Below are positions 26,176 to 35,000 of a stretch of 64,000 bases of DNA, in pieces (position 1 is the stretch's first letter; each line of letters opens with the position of its first letter). This stretch comes from Rhizobium etli CFN 42 (GTDB lineage: Bacteria; Pseudomonadota; Alphaproteobacteria; Rhizobiales; Rhizobiaceae). The translations under genes and the position numbers were made by a program. The notes under the pieces were generated by a model. That model did no database searches, was not told the origin of the DNA, and saw only the letters and a list, made by a program, of their open reading frames with translations. Location: positions 2,049,001 through 2,113,000 of the forward strand of contig NC_007761.1 of NCBI RefSeq assembly GCF_000092045.1, written 5' to 3'.

Positions 26176-26688
26176 ATGGCCGATGAAAAAACAGAAATAA
26201 TTCGGGCGCGAATTGATAAGGCCACTAAGGCTGATTTTGAAGCTATTGCTACCTCATTCGACAAAACCCCCTCGGATCAACTAAGAGAGCTTATTGAAGA
26301 ATTCATCGGAAAATATGCCGATCGGATCGACGATAGGGTGGTTGTGCATATCTATCAGCCAGCAAAATACGACTATGGCGCTTGGCGAGTGACGGTCAAG
26401 CTACGAAACCCTGGGGAGGGGCTTTGGCATGGGTCAGAAATTCCATTTCCGCTGCCAGAGTTGCCAAAGCGGCGAATCGCGAGTGATCCCGAGTACGTAG
26501 CGATAGTCGTACGGAATAATGAGATCGACTTAGGAGGAAAATTCGTATTGGGGGAGTGGCGGGGCCACATCTACACCAACGGCGTTCCTGAGAACGAAAA
26601 TCCAACACCGCTTGAAATGGTGAAAGAAGAATTGTGGCGGACAGTGATTGAAATCATCGACCGCTTCGGACGGAAACCCAATCAATAA
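26176..26688 (+). CDS. protein with an RHH-like N-terminus and an unknown C-terminal domain
   Basis: A protein of 170 residues. Residues 7-45 (EIIRARIDKATKADFEAIA, then SDQLRELIEEFIGKY) look like a ribbon-helix-helix DNA-binding fold: a short strand and two helices. Residues 55-150 are beta-rich with several Trp and Tyr. No family recognised for the latter. A perfect inverted repeat lies directly upstream. The gene has lower GC than its left neighbours. Confidence 0.55.
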   Translation: MADEKTEIIRARIDKATKADFEAIATSFDKTPSDQLRELIEEFIGKYADRIDDRVVVHIYQPAKYDYGAWRVTVKLRNPGEGLWHGSEIPFPLPELPKRRIASDPEYVAIVVRNNEIDLGGKFVLGEWRGHIYTNGVPENENPTPLEMVKEELWRTVIEIIDRFGRKPNQ

Positions 26689-26830
26689 CGCGCGGTTTGC
26701 TGACGCTTGAAGGCGTGCCGCGAATAAATAAAATTGCAGGTTCTTGTATTGCTGTGAGATATTGGGCAATCATTGGTTGCTTCATATTCCGATCTTCCTG
26801 ATAGGCCCCTGAAAACGAGACTAGAAGTTG

Positions 26831-27046
26831 ATGGCCACCTCCTTTAATGACGCATTTCAGGATCAAGGTATCGAGCTTAAGCCCACTGCTCTGCTTTACG
26901 GGACACTCACCGCAAATCTCTTCTTTCTCATAGCTACTTACATTGGCATTGCGGCAGCTCCTCCAACGTTCTTAGTGTCTATACATGAGAATATTTCAGC
27001 TATATTTTCAATTCTTTCGGGGGACAATATCAGTCCGCGAAATTAA
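26831..27046 (+). CDS. small membrane protein, first of an AT-rich pair
   Basis: A protein of 71 residues from ATG 26831 with one clear hydrophobic segment (LLYGTLTANLFFLIATYIGI). The stop overlaps the start of the next gene (TAATG), so the two are coupled. Alternatively the two frames are one membrane protein split by a frameshift. Codon use is AT-rich, unlike flanking genes, which suggests recent transfer. Confidence 0.5.
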   Translation: MATSFNDAFQDQGIELKPTALLYGTLTANLFFLIATYIGIAAAPPTFLVSIHENISAIFSILSGDNISPRN

Positions 27047-27678
27047 TGCTGCTGTGTGGTCTGATATGCACGATAACATTATTTAATGGGTCTCTGATAT
27101 ACATTAACTTCTACGTGATTCGTTTCTGGAACAAACACTTTGTTACAGCATCAGACGAGCAATTAATGTATGCATTTCTTTTAACCCATTCGATCACCTT
27201 TGTCGGTCTTATTCTTGTGCCTCAGTGCTGGTACTATGGATTGCCTGCTTTATATTTTATGATTTCCATGTTTTTGATGCAAAAGAAGCGCAGCGTTAAT
27301 AAAGCGTTGGATGCTATTTCTGGCGTCTCAATAGAAAATAACATTGTATTTATGAAGGCTAAGAATAACCGCAAAGTCTCGGATCTTGGCGCAACAACGA
27401 AGCGTGCCGCAATCAGGGGAATTCACCGCAATTTCTGGTTAAAGGGGTTGCTTTTTGGGGCCCCGTTGTTTGTTACAATCGCGATTTCCCACGTTTTGAG
27501 AGGTTACAATTCCGGGGAGTTTAGCGGCGTATTCACCGGGATATACATAGGTCTATCATTCACAATAATTCTATTTGGCTGCGGCGGGATGATGCTGCGA
27601 GCGTTACATTCTCTTCCAAACATGGACAGCCGAATCGAGAAAGAGGATCACGAGTATTTTTTGAGAATAACAAGATAG
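27046..27678 (+). CDS. multi-span membrane protein, AT-rich
   Basis: A protein of 210 residues with about four hydrophobic segments (two near residues 1-35 and 45-85, two near 145-195) around a soluble central loop (90-140) rich in Lys, Asn and Arg. No family recognised. It is coupled to the small gene before it and ends in a strong terminator. The base composition marks it as foreign to the surrounding DNA. Confidence 0.6.
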   Translation: MLLCGLICTITLFNGSLIYINFYVIRFWNKHFVTASDEQLMYAFLLTHSITFVGLILVPQCWYYGLPALYFMISMFLMQKKRSVNKALDAISGVSIENNIVFMKAKNNRKVSDLGATTKRAAIRGIHRNFWLKGLLFGAPLFVTIAISHVLRGYNSGEFSGVFTGIYIGLSFTIILFGCGGMMLRALHSLPNMDSRIEKEDHEYFLRITR

Positions 27679-27708
27679 CCTTCTCCTAACGGAGAAGGCC
27701 TTTTTTTT
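27678..27708. terminator. terminator between convergent genes
   Basis: GCCTTCTCC-taac-GGAGAAGGC with T8 on the plus strand. Its stem also forms the 3' end of the 34-codon minus-strand frame at 27686-27790. Confidence 0.85.
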
Positions 27709-27790
27709 CGAGAATGAATGCCACGACTGCAAAGCAGATGGCACCGCCTATGAATGGCGAGAAGATGATCAAAAGCTTTAGATGCTCCAT
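27686..27790 (-). CDS. 34-aa single-span membrane peptide
   Basis: ATG 27790 opens MEHLKLLIIFSPFIGGAIC, followed by FAVVAFILEKKGLLR: one transmembrane helix with a basic C-terminus. AGGCG lies upstream. It converges on the gene at 27046-27678 and ends within the terminator stem. The topology is typical of real small membrane proteins, but there is no family evidence. Confidence 0.4.
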   Translation of the reverse strand: MEHLKLLIIFSPFIGGAICFAVVAFILEKKGLLR

Positions 27791-28334
27791 GTGACGCCTG
27801 TTTGTGGTTGAGCGACTAAGACAATATCACAATCACAAGGTTAGAAAAATACCTTTCGATCAAGTACGTTTTAAGTCCGCTTTGCAAAATGACAAGATCT
27901 CATTTCAGGTAATACAAAGCCTTACGGCTATTTCACGGCGATCGTTTGCAGTTACTCAGGCCGAATGGTTCAACATTGCAGAAGGTTCCGAGACGCGGAC
28001 CGTCGCATCGCCATGAGGGCACCCACCAGGCAATGGGATCGCGAAAAGTTCGAAAGGTAAAATGTCTGTGAACAACTCTCCTCACGCCCTTCTTTTTTCA
28101 TCGGCTCTTAAGGGGAAGACATAACGAAGCATCCGAGAGCATTTGCTAGGCAGTGGCTATATGATGACGCTGATCGCCTGGGCAGCATTCGATATTGCCC
28201 TGTGAAGGATCTGCCTACCCGCCAATTTGTCCGTCTTTGTCGATGCTTTTGAGTCTGGGTTCCGGGGTGACCGTCTCTCCCTCACGGCCTGGTGTGGTCG
28301 GGCTTTTGCGTCGTGGCACGTCCCCGTCAATCTA
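27791..28334. other. gap without a clear gene
   Basis: No convincing gene on either strand. A 70-codon frame at 27804-28016 lacks a ribosome site and a recognisable pattern. Confidence 0.45.
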
Positions 28335-28468
28335 GCTGCCCGCTCCCTTCGCTGCGCTCCCGTGTTGCCGTTGACGGGGACCGGCGCGTGCCGCGCCTCG
28401 GGCTTTACGTCGCTGTGAGATCCCGACCGGCCGCAAGGGGCGAGCCGGGTAACCAACGGGAGAATCCC
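28335..28468 (+). repeat. leader repeat copy 2
   Basis: Matches the sequence before the gene at 13506: GCTGCCCGCTCCCTTCGCTG at its start and GACCGGCCGCAAGGGG then AACCAACGGGAGAA at its end, with divergent sequence between. Both copies feed a paralogous ~65-codon gene. Confidence 0.7.
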
Positions 28469-28469
28469 A

Positions 28470-28670
28470 ATGACGACCGAAAGTAAACGACCCTCTCACG
28501 AGGTCTTTCACATCGAGGGTGAGGGCAAGAAAGCCTTCTGGACCAAGATCGGCGGTGCCTGGACGCACGACGACGGCTTCACTATCAGCCTCAGCTGCCT
28601 GCCACTGAACGGCCGGCTCGTGGTCCGCAAACCGAAGCAGGATGATAAATCGAAGGGAGACGCGCGATGA
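28470..28670 (+). CDS. small conserved protein, paralogue of the gene at 13506
   Basis: A protein of 66 residues with HIEGEGKKAFWTKIGGAW and LPLNGRLVVRKPK, aligning along its length with the protein at 13506. ACGGGAGAA is the ribosome site. The stop overlaps the start of the DUF3768 gene (ATGA). At the other locus the paralogue is coupled to a methyltransferase instead. Confidence 0.7.
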   Translation: MTTESKRPSHEVFHIEGEGKKAFWTKIGGAWTHDDGFTISLSCLPLNGRLVVRKPKQDDKSKGDAR

Positions 28671-29002
28671 GCGCGTCCACCCTTCGCATCCGCCAGCTGA
28701 ACGACCAGCTGCGCGCGTTCCCGTTCCCGCCGCGTGGCGAGATGGTTCTCACCAGTGGTGTGGCCGGCCTGTCCGGACACGATCTCGGCGCCGTGCTGCA
28801 TCAGGTGAGGACCTTTGATGCCTTCAGTGCCGACAATGATCCGCACGGCGAGCATGATTTCGGCAGCTTCGTGCACCGCAGTGTACGCTACTTCTGGAAG
28901 ATCGACTACTGCGATCGTGACAAGACCTACGGCTCGCCGGATCCGGCCGATCCTGCCGTCACTTGCCGGGTGCTGACCGTGATGCGGGCTGATGAATACT
29001 GA
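28667..29002 (+). CDS. DUF3768-domain protein
   Basis: A protein of 111 residues that carries the whole DUF3768 signature: RQLNDQLRAFP, MVLTSGVAGL, VRTFDAFSADNDPHGEHDFG, FWKIDYCD and DPAVTCRVLTVMRADEY. Proteins of this family are common on rhizobial plasmids and islands; their function is not known. Coupled by ATGA to the small gene before it. Confidence 0.88.
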   Translation: MSASTLRIRQLNDQLRAFPFPPRGEMVLTSGVAGLSGHDLGAVLHQVRTFDAFSADNDPHGEHDFGSFVHRSVRYFWKIDYCDRDKTYGSPDPADPAVTCRVLTVMRADEY

Positions 29003-29012
29003 TGCCACTAAG

Positions 29013-29040
29013 CCAAGGCGGCCGGTGACGGTCGCCTTGG
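29013..29040. terminator. possible terminator between convergent genes
   Basis: CCAAGGCG (29013-29020) pairs with CGCCTTGG (29033-29040) around a 12-nt loop. There is no clear T-run, so termination is uncertain. Confidence 0.4.
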
Positions 29041-29074
29041 ATTCTGCCGGACCGAGAGCCCGTGCGCCGTCACC

Positions 29075-29833
29075 TTATTGGGCACGGGTCCATGTCATGC
29101 CGTTGTAAGGGCCGGCGTCGTTGTTTTCGGATGTGCAGTCGGCGAACGTGAGGCTTTGGGATGCGGCCTTGTAGGCGCACGAGAAGTGCTTGTCGCCCGG
29201 TATCGACACCTTAAGGATGCCGTCATAGCCCGAGGGGGCATACCTGGCCAACCTCCAACCGCCTTCCCTATAAAAGGAAGTGCCCACCCCGGATGTCGAT
29301 GCCAGGCTGTCGAGCACACCCTGACCCTTGAGTTCAGGCGTGACCATGGCCCGGCCGTCCTTGAGCAGTTCGACCGTGACGGCCTGACCGTGGTCGTCCC
29401 ATTGCCACTTGCCCAGAACCTGGTCGGCCGATGGCGAGATGTCCGGGTCTGGTTGAATGCGTATCAGCGTCATCGCGTTCCAGTCGCCTGGCGAGCACTC
29501 GCCGAACGTCACCTGCGTGCCGCTGATCTTGTAAGCGCAGGCGACCCTGTTTTCTTCGCGCTCACCAAACGCGATGTTGAGGATGCCCGCGTAGCTGTCG
29601 GGCGGGTTGTCCGTCGAGACGCTCCAGGGACGGCTTGCGCTCACTGTGGACGAATCCTGGTCATAGATGGAGGCCTTGCCGTCCTTCTGAAAGTCAATCG
29701 TCGCCAGGAGCCGGGTTTCACCACGCCTGTGCAGTTCCCACGTTCCCTGAAGGGGAGAGCGGTCATCGGAGCAGCCGGCGAGGACGGCGATGATGCTGGG
29801 TGTGAGTAGGGCTTTGGCAAGCGTCGAACGCAT
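29075..29833 (-). CDS. exported lipoprotein with two related halves
   Basis: A protein of 252 residues from ATG 29833. The signal peptide ends in the lipobox AVLAGC. Two repeats follow, each starting with a 'G.W.w...G....v...kDG.a' strand pattern (LQGTWELHRRGET and VLGKWQWDDHGQA) and each ending in a Cys-containing 'CAYK...' strand (VACAYKISG, FSCAYKAAS). It looks like a duplicated small beta-barrel domain anchored in the membrane. No family recognised. Confidence 0.6.
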   Translation of the reverse strand: MRSTLAKALLTPSIIAVLAGCSDDRSPLQGTWELHRRGETRLLATIDFQKDGKASIYDQDSSTVSASRPWSVSTDNPPDSYAGILNIAFGEREENRVACAYKISGTQVTFGECSPGDWNAMTLIRIQPDPDISPSADQVLGKWQWDDHGQAVTVELLKDGRAMVTPELKGQGVLDSLASTSGVGTSFYREGGWRLARYAPSGYDGILKVSIPGDKHFSCAYKAASQSLTFADCTSENNDAGPYNGMTWTRAQ

Positions 29834-29983
29834 AAACGGGCCTCGTGGTGCAAATGAAGGGGATGGGGCGCGGCGGCCTCGGGAATAGCGCCACGTGGCT
29901 GACGCGAGAAAGCGATCAAACCGTACAATCCGGATAGCCGGTCGCCTTGAGGCGGCCGGCAATGCATTCAAAGCGCAGCGGAT

Positions 29984-30343
29984 TTACTGCCAGAACACGT
30001 CGTCTTTAAGCTTGGCGCTAAGCAGTTCGCCGGTCTTGTAGCATTGCGGGCCGTCGAGCCAGCCGGTCTGCATCACGTTGAGCGTGTCTGCCTTGTTGAC
30101 CTCGAATAGGGCATCGATATCGGCTGTCTTGAAGCCGTGAGAGGCTTCAAACTGGTTTATTTTCTGGTGCAGCTTCTCCATGAATTGGGCGGTCATGGGG
30201 GATTGACCCATGTAGTTGCAGCCTTCCATGTAACCGAAATGCTTGGTGATCAGGCGGTAGCGGTCCCAGCTGTCGTCGGCGCGTGCCGTACCGACGACGA
30301 TGGTGCCGAGGAGGACGGCGAGTGTCAGGGTGCGTTTGAACAT
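29984..30343 (-). CDS. exported hypothetical protein
   Basis: A protein of 119 residues with a Sec signal peptide (MFKRTLTLAVLLGTIVVGTA, cleavage likely after ARA). The mature part is helical with two Cys (EGCNYMGQ and GPQCYKTG) that could form a disulfide. GAGG precedes the ATG. It lies 8 bp downstream of the next exported protein gene on the same strand. Function unknown. Confidence 0.6.
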   Translation of the reverse strand: MFKRTLTLAVLLGTIVVGTARADDSWDRYRLITKHFGYMEGCNYMGQSPMTAQFMEKLHQKINQFEASHGFKTADIDALFEVNKADTLNVMQTGWLDGPQCYKTGELLSAKLKDDVFWQ

Positions 30344-30351
30344 GGGGGGCC

Positions 30352-30666
30352 TCACAGGATGTCGGTTTTGATGACGCGGTAGCGGGTGACGTTCCAGCCC
30401 GAAGGAGTCTTCTGGAAATCCATGTTCAGCTCTTCGTAATACCGGCCGGGGCCGAAGGTCCGATTGTAGGCGGCGATACAGGACTGGTGCGTGTCGTCGC
30501 CCGAGCAGTTGGAGAGTTTGAGATTGGAGACGTTGCCGAGTTCGTTGGTGAGATAGGATGCAGCCACGTCGGCTGACGGGCCGTCGCTCCCGCCGAACAG
30601 CGACCATCCCGGCAAAATGAAGACGGCCGGGGCAAGCAAGAGGCATTTCCAGAACTTCGTGACCAT
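30352..30666 (-). CDS. exported hypothetical protein
   Basis: A protein of 104 residues with an N-terminal hydrophobic export signal (KCLLLAPAVFILPGW). The mature part contains ADVAASYLTNELGN, two Cys, and SGWNVTRYRVIKTDIL at its end. No family recognised. It probably forms an operon with the exported protein gene that follows. Confidence 0.55.
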   Translation of the reverse strand: MVTKFWKCLLLAPAVFILPGWSLFGGSDGPSADVAASYLTNELGNVSNLKLSNCSGDDTHQSCIAAYNRTFGPGRYYEELNMDFQKTPSGWNVTRYRVIKTDIL

Positions 30667-30764
30667 GCGGTGACCTCAGGGTAATTTGAAAGAGAAAACC
30701 GACGTGCATTCGCTGTCGGCGGGTGGGGCTGCTTGGAGTTGGGGGAGGAGCTCCCGCCGCGATC

Positions 30765-31004
30765 TTAAGTCCGGCCGACGAGGCTTTTGGCGCGGATGGC
30801 CCGCAACTCCTCGTCCGAGAGATTGCCGGACTTGTGCAGCTCGACTGCGGTCTGGAGGTCGGTGAGGCTGCCGCTCGGCGGCGTGCCGTCCTTGAAGGAG
30901 CGGTAAGCGAAATAAAAGCAGATCGGCAGGCTGATGGGCCAGAGAGGCACCAGAAGCCCCGCCGCAATCCAGATGAATGTCGATAATTTAAAGGAATCCG
31001 CCAT
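30765..31004 (-). CDS. small membrane protein with a SHOCT-like tail
   Basis: A protein of 79 residues. Two closely spaced hydrophobic segments (FIWIAAGLLVPLWPISLPIC) are followed by LTDLQTAVELHKSGNLSDEE and LRAIRAKSL, the 'L..L..L...G.ltdeEF...K..LL' pattern of SHOCT oligomerisation motifs. First gene of the minus-strand exported set. Confidence 0.6.
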   Translation of the reverse strand: MADSFKLSTFIWIAAGLLVPLWPISLPICFYFAYRSFKDGTPPSGSLTDLQTAVELHKSGNLSDEELRAIRAKSLVGRT

Positions 31005-31042
31005 GTGTTGCTCCCTTGCGCGATAAAGGCCTGGGATAGCAA

Positions 31043-31181
31043 AAATCACGACTTTTGACGGTTGCGTGACCGAGAAACTGCAGACAGAGTCTAAATAGTA
31101 AGATCAATTACATAAGGTATTGCTGAAATATAAATGCTGTAACAGAATGTGAATCTACTTCTCTTGCAAAAGTCGTGATTT
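31043..31181. repeat. 15-bp perfect inverted repeat spaced by 109 bp
   Basis: AAATCACGACTTTTG (31043-31057) and CAAAAGTCGTGATTT (31167-31181) are exact inverted copies. They lie just before the serine recombinase gene. They may be resolvase subsites, termini of a small element, or binding sites that control the divergent genes. Confidence 0.6.
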
Positions 31182-31279
31182 ATGAATGTCGCGGTGGAGA
31201 GTTAATATAAAATAATACAAAGTGTTGACGACGTGTCGATTTCCCTTGTTCCTGTCGCTTTAATTGGCAGGCTACAGCA

Positions 31280-31837
31280 ATGATATACGGCTATGCCCGC
31301 GTTTCCACGAAAAAGCAGGATCTCGCCTATCAGCTCGACAGGCTCCGAAAGGCTGGTTGCGAGCGCATCATCCACGAGAAGAAGAGCGGTAAAGACACGA
31401 AAGGGCGGCCGGAATTTCTGCGGCTGTTGGCAGGTCTCGAACCTGGCGATGTCCTGCTCTCCACAGAGTCGGATCGTGTTGCCCGGGACCCGCTCGATCT
31501 GGTTTTGATCCTCAGGGAAGTTGAGAGCGCAGGCGCTCAGCTTCGTCTTCTCGACGAACCGTACATCGACACGGCTTTCGATTTTGCCGACGTGATCGCC
31601 TATTTTCGCGGCTGGGTAGGTCGTATGCAGCGTCTGAGGATTCTGGCAAACACGGCCAATGGCCGTGCAATGGCGAAGGCTCGTGGCGTGAAGTTCGGGC
31701 GCAAGCCAAAGCTCAGTGAGCGCCAGAGGGCTCAGGTGATGGATAGGAAAGCTCGAGGCGAGCCGTGTGCGCGAATTGCGCAAGCCTTCAGCGTGAGCGA
31801 GAGCACAATTTCACGGGTACGGGGTGCAGAGCGTTAG
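31280..31837 (+). CDS. serine recombinase (resolvase/invertase family)
   Basis: A protein of 185 residues. The catalytic domain starts IYGYARVSTKKQDLAYQLD with nucleophile Ser9. TESDRVARDPLDL matches the conserved 'l.v..lDRl.R...dl' segment, and a C-terminal helix-turn-helix reads GEPCARIAQAFSVSESTISR. Length fits Tn3/Hin-type small recombinases. It sits next to an inverted repeat and at the left edge of the large defence block. A short fragment of a related gene lies at 41050-41108 on the far side. Confidence 0.9.
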   Translation: MIYGYARVSTKKQDLAYQLDRLRKAGCERIIHEKKSGKDTKGRPEFLRLLAGLEPGDVLLSTESDRVARDPLDLVLILREVESAGAQLRLLDEPYIDTAFDFADVIAYFRGWVGRMQRLRILANTANGRAMAKARGVKFGRKPKLSERQRAQVMDRKARGEPCARIAQAFSVSESTISRVRGAER

Positions 31838-31884
31838 GAATTCGCCTGCGCACCTATGACCGCATCACATCCCAAGATGGCTGC

Positions 31885-32013
31885 TTAGTGCCAGGTCCAA
31901 ATTGTCATGCCGATTCCGCCGCAAATGGTTATGAGCGCCAACACCGACAGTGCTAGTTTTCCCTCTGCCTTGAGCGACAAATACCGGCTGAGCTTCACCT
32001 CGAGCCTGTCCAT
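31885..32013 (-). CDS. 42-aa single-span membrane protein
   Basis: ATG 32013 behind AAAGGA opens MDRLEVKLSRYLSLKAEGK, followed by a hydrophobic helix LALSVLALITICGGIGMTIW. A basic amphipathic N-terminus with one membrane helix is a common small-protein design. It diverges from the 1355-residue defence gene, with 58 bp between the start codons. Confidence 0.55.
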   Translation of the reverse strand: MDRLEVKLSRYLSLKAEGKLALSVLALITICGGIGMTIWTWH

Positions 32014-32035
32014 TGCGCTCGATCCTTTTCGCTTT

Positions 32036-32064
32036 TTGCTATTTATTCCATGATGTCATATAAA
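32036..32064 (+). promoter_or_regulatory. sigma-70-type promoter, leaderless transcript predicted
   Basis: TTGCTA (32036-32041), a 17-bp spacer and TATAAA (32059-32064). The ATG at 32072 lies 7 bp after the -10 box and no Shine-Dalgarno sequence is present. The mRNA would therefore begin at or next to the start codon. Confidence 0.6.
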
Positions 32065-32071
32065 TTCACTG

Positions 32072-35000
32072 ATGTCGATGCACCCAACTTCTTCCGGCGC
32101 GTTAGGCGCCATCACTCCCGCTCAATCCCGCGCAGCGCGCGCGCTATTGGCGTGGTCACAGCAGGATCTTGCGACCCATGCGGGGGTGGGAACGTCGACG
32201 GTAGCGGATTTCGAGCGTGGACAGCGAACTCCCATCGCGCAAAATGCCGAGGCAATCCGTGGCGCACTTGAGGCGGCAGGCATTGCATTTCGCGAGGGAG
32301 GTGCAGTCATCGGCCCACCGTTGCCCGCGCTTCCCCAGAATGGCGGTGGTGGTTCCCCTATCCGATGGGTTGACGCCACAGACCTTGCCCAATGGGCCGA
32401 GCGGCGCGACGGGCAAGATTCTATGCCTACGCTTCTGGCCAAATTGGCCAGGGCTGCACGGCCGATGTCTTTGCAGTTTCCATCCGACGAGGGTGTCCAG
32501 TATTCCGGCTGGGACGGCATAACCGAGGCGAGCGAGGATACAGAATTCGTTCCGGCAGGTACTGCCGGTTGGGAGATCGGGTCGCAGCGGGATCGCATCG
32601 CTACCAAGGCGACTGATGATTTTAACAAACGCGCTAAAGATCCTTTGGGACTCAAGCCTGACGAGACAACGTTTGTTTTTGTAACTCCCCGACACTGGCC
32701 GGAAAAGGCGGCTTGGCTGAAGGCGCGGCGAGCAGAGAATATCTTCCGGGATGTCCGCGCTTATGATGGTACCAATCTCGTCCACTGGATCGAGTTGTAT
32801 CCTGCCATTGGTTTATGGCTTGCCATTGCACTCGGTAAGCGTCCTGTAGGAGCGCTTGATCTTCGCGAGCATTGGCTTGAGTGGTCGCTCGCAACCCGCT
32901 GGCCCCTTTCGACCGAGTTGTTGCTTAGCGACCGCGATGAAAGCGCTACCCGTGTTCTTCGGTGGCTTCGAGAGCCCTCGTCAGTGTTAGCGGTGAAGGG
33001 TGAAAGCCCCGAAGAGGTTTCTGCTTTCTTCTATTCTGCGATCACCCAACTTCCTCAGGAAATTGCGGAGCACTATCTTTGCCGATGCCTCGTCGCGGCA
33101 AGTCCCGAGATGGCAAGGTTGGCAGGTGACAGTGCGACACCATTGATTATTGTTGTCTTAGATCCGGAACCGGGGCTGGTGCAACTGCTTGCCAAAAAGG
33201 GGCATCACGTACTTGCGGCCTATGGTCAGGACAACGCCTCATCTAAAATCGAAGTTGTGCTGGAGCGTCCATCGCGTGAGAGCATCGAAGTTTCTCTTCA
33301 CGGGATTGGTGTTCCGCCAGAGTCCGCAAAGAGTTTGGCGCGAGAGTCCGCTCGCAGCCTCAGCATTCTGCGGCGTCAAATGCCGGGAGTTGCCGGACGT
33401 TTGCCCCGCTGGGCGCAAGAAGCTCCGTCGCAGTCGCTACTCGCATCATTGTTGGCGGGCGGATGGGATGAGAGTAATGAGGGTGATAGAACAATCCTGT
33501 CACGATTGGCCGATATGCCGTACGAGCAGTTTGTCGCGGGTATTGCCGGTTTCGCAGGAAATTTTGACAGCCCGCTGCGCCGCGTTGGTTCCACTTGGAA
33601 GCTTGCGTCGCCACGTGATGCTTGGGGCCTGCTTGCCCGCCATCTTTCAACCGTTCACGTCGAGCGGTTCGCTGCGGTTGCTTTCGACGTTCTGAGTGCG
33701 ACAGATCCTCGGTTTGAGATGTCTCAGGAGGAGCGTTGGTACGCGCCGATCCGAGGCGTGCACCCGCAATTTTCTGAGCATTTACGCCATGGAATCGGCG
33801 AAGTGCTGATCCTGTTGGCCTTGTTCGGCAGCTTTGCGTCGTCCGTGCCATCTGCCGATCGATTGCCGGATGGTATTGTGCGAGACCTGCTTGATGGGGC
33901 TGATCGTCAGCGTTGGTGGTCGCTGTCGAGAGACTTTCGGCTCTTGGCGGAGGCTTCACCCTTGAGCTTTCTCAGTGCTCTTGATGATGCACTAGTTATG
34001 GATAATAGCCCCGTGGCTGTCCTGTTTGGGCAGGACGATTCTCCTCTATTTGGCACCGAGCATCTGTCACCATTGTTGTGGGCGCTCGAAGCCCTTGCTT
34101 GGTCACCTGATTATCTTGGCCGTGTTGCATCCATTCTTGCCGCGCTTGACGAAATAGACCCAGGCGGCCGCTATACCAACCGTCCTGGTAATAGTCTGAA
34201 AACAACATTCCTCCTCTGGGCACCGCAAACACATGCAACCTTGGAGCAAAGGCTCCGTGTGCTTGACCGGTTGCGTCTACGGTTTCCCAAAGCGGCATGG
34301 AAGCTAATGTTGGCGATCCTTCCAAAGGGGCACGATTCCTTTTCACCTGCTCCAACTCCGCGCTGGCGTGACTTCTACGCAAGGGCGCCGGAGGTCGTTA
34401 CATATGCAGTTATTGAAAAGGGCGCGTTGGCCGTAATCGATCGCCTCCTTGTCGATGTTTCGACTGACGTTTCTCGATGGGAGGCGTTACTTGACCGGTG
34501 GGCTAACTTGGGAGCGAAACGTGGAGAAGCCCTACAGAAGCTGAAAGAACTCCACCGCCAGATAACAAATGAGGATGACCGCCGCGCATTGCGAACAAAA
34601 TTGCGTGCAATTCTGCACCATAACCGCAATTTTAGCGATGCAGCGTGGGCGCTCCCGGAAGAAGAGCTCGCGCACTTTCAGGAAATCTATGATTCCCTCA
34701 ATCCTCATGATCCAATCGGGCAAGTCTCGTGGCTTTTTGAGACCTCGGCAGCAGTTCCGAACCCTGTCGGTGGATGGAGTGAGAGAGACGCGCAGCTTCA
34801 AGAGGAACGGCGAAAGGCCGTTGAGAACATATTCCGCAATCTTGGCGTCGACGGGGTGTTCGCTCTTGTTCACACAGTTCAGGAAAAGGGCTTCTTAGGA
34901 ATCGCTGTAGCGGAAGCCGATTTAGGCGTTCCAACGCAGCAAGACGAAATCTTGCTACGTGCGCTGATGAGCGAAGGGGAAGATGGCTTTGGATTGGCAC

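Noticed and set aside
27804..28016. A 70-codon plus-strand frame
   Set aside because: No ribosome site and no recognisable pattern.
29984..31042. A long minus-strand frame of 352 codons
   Set aside because: Only its last 119 codons, from the ATG with a signal peptide at 30343, are gene-like. The rest is Ser/Arg-rich shadow of two other small genes.
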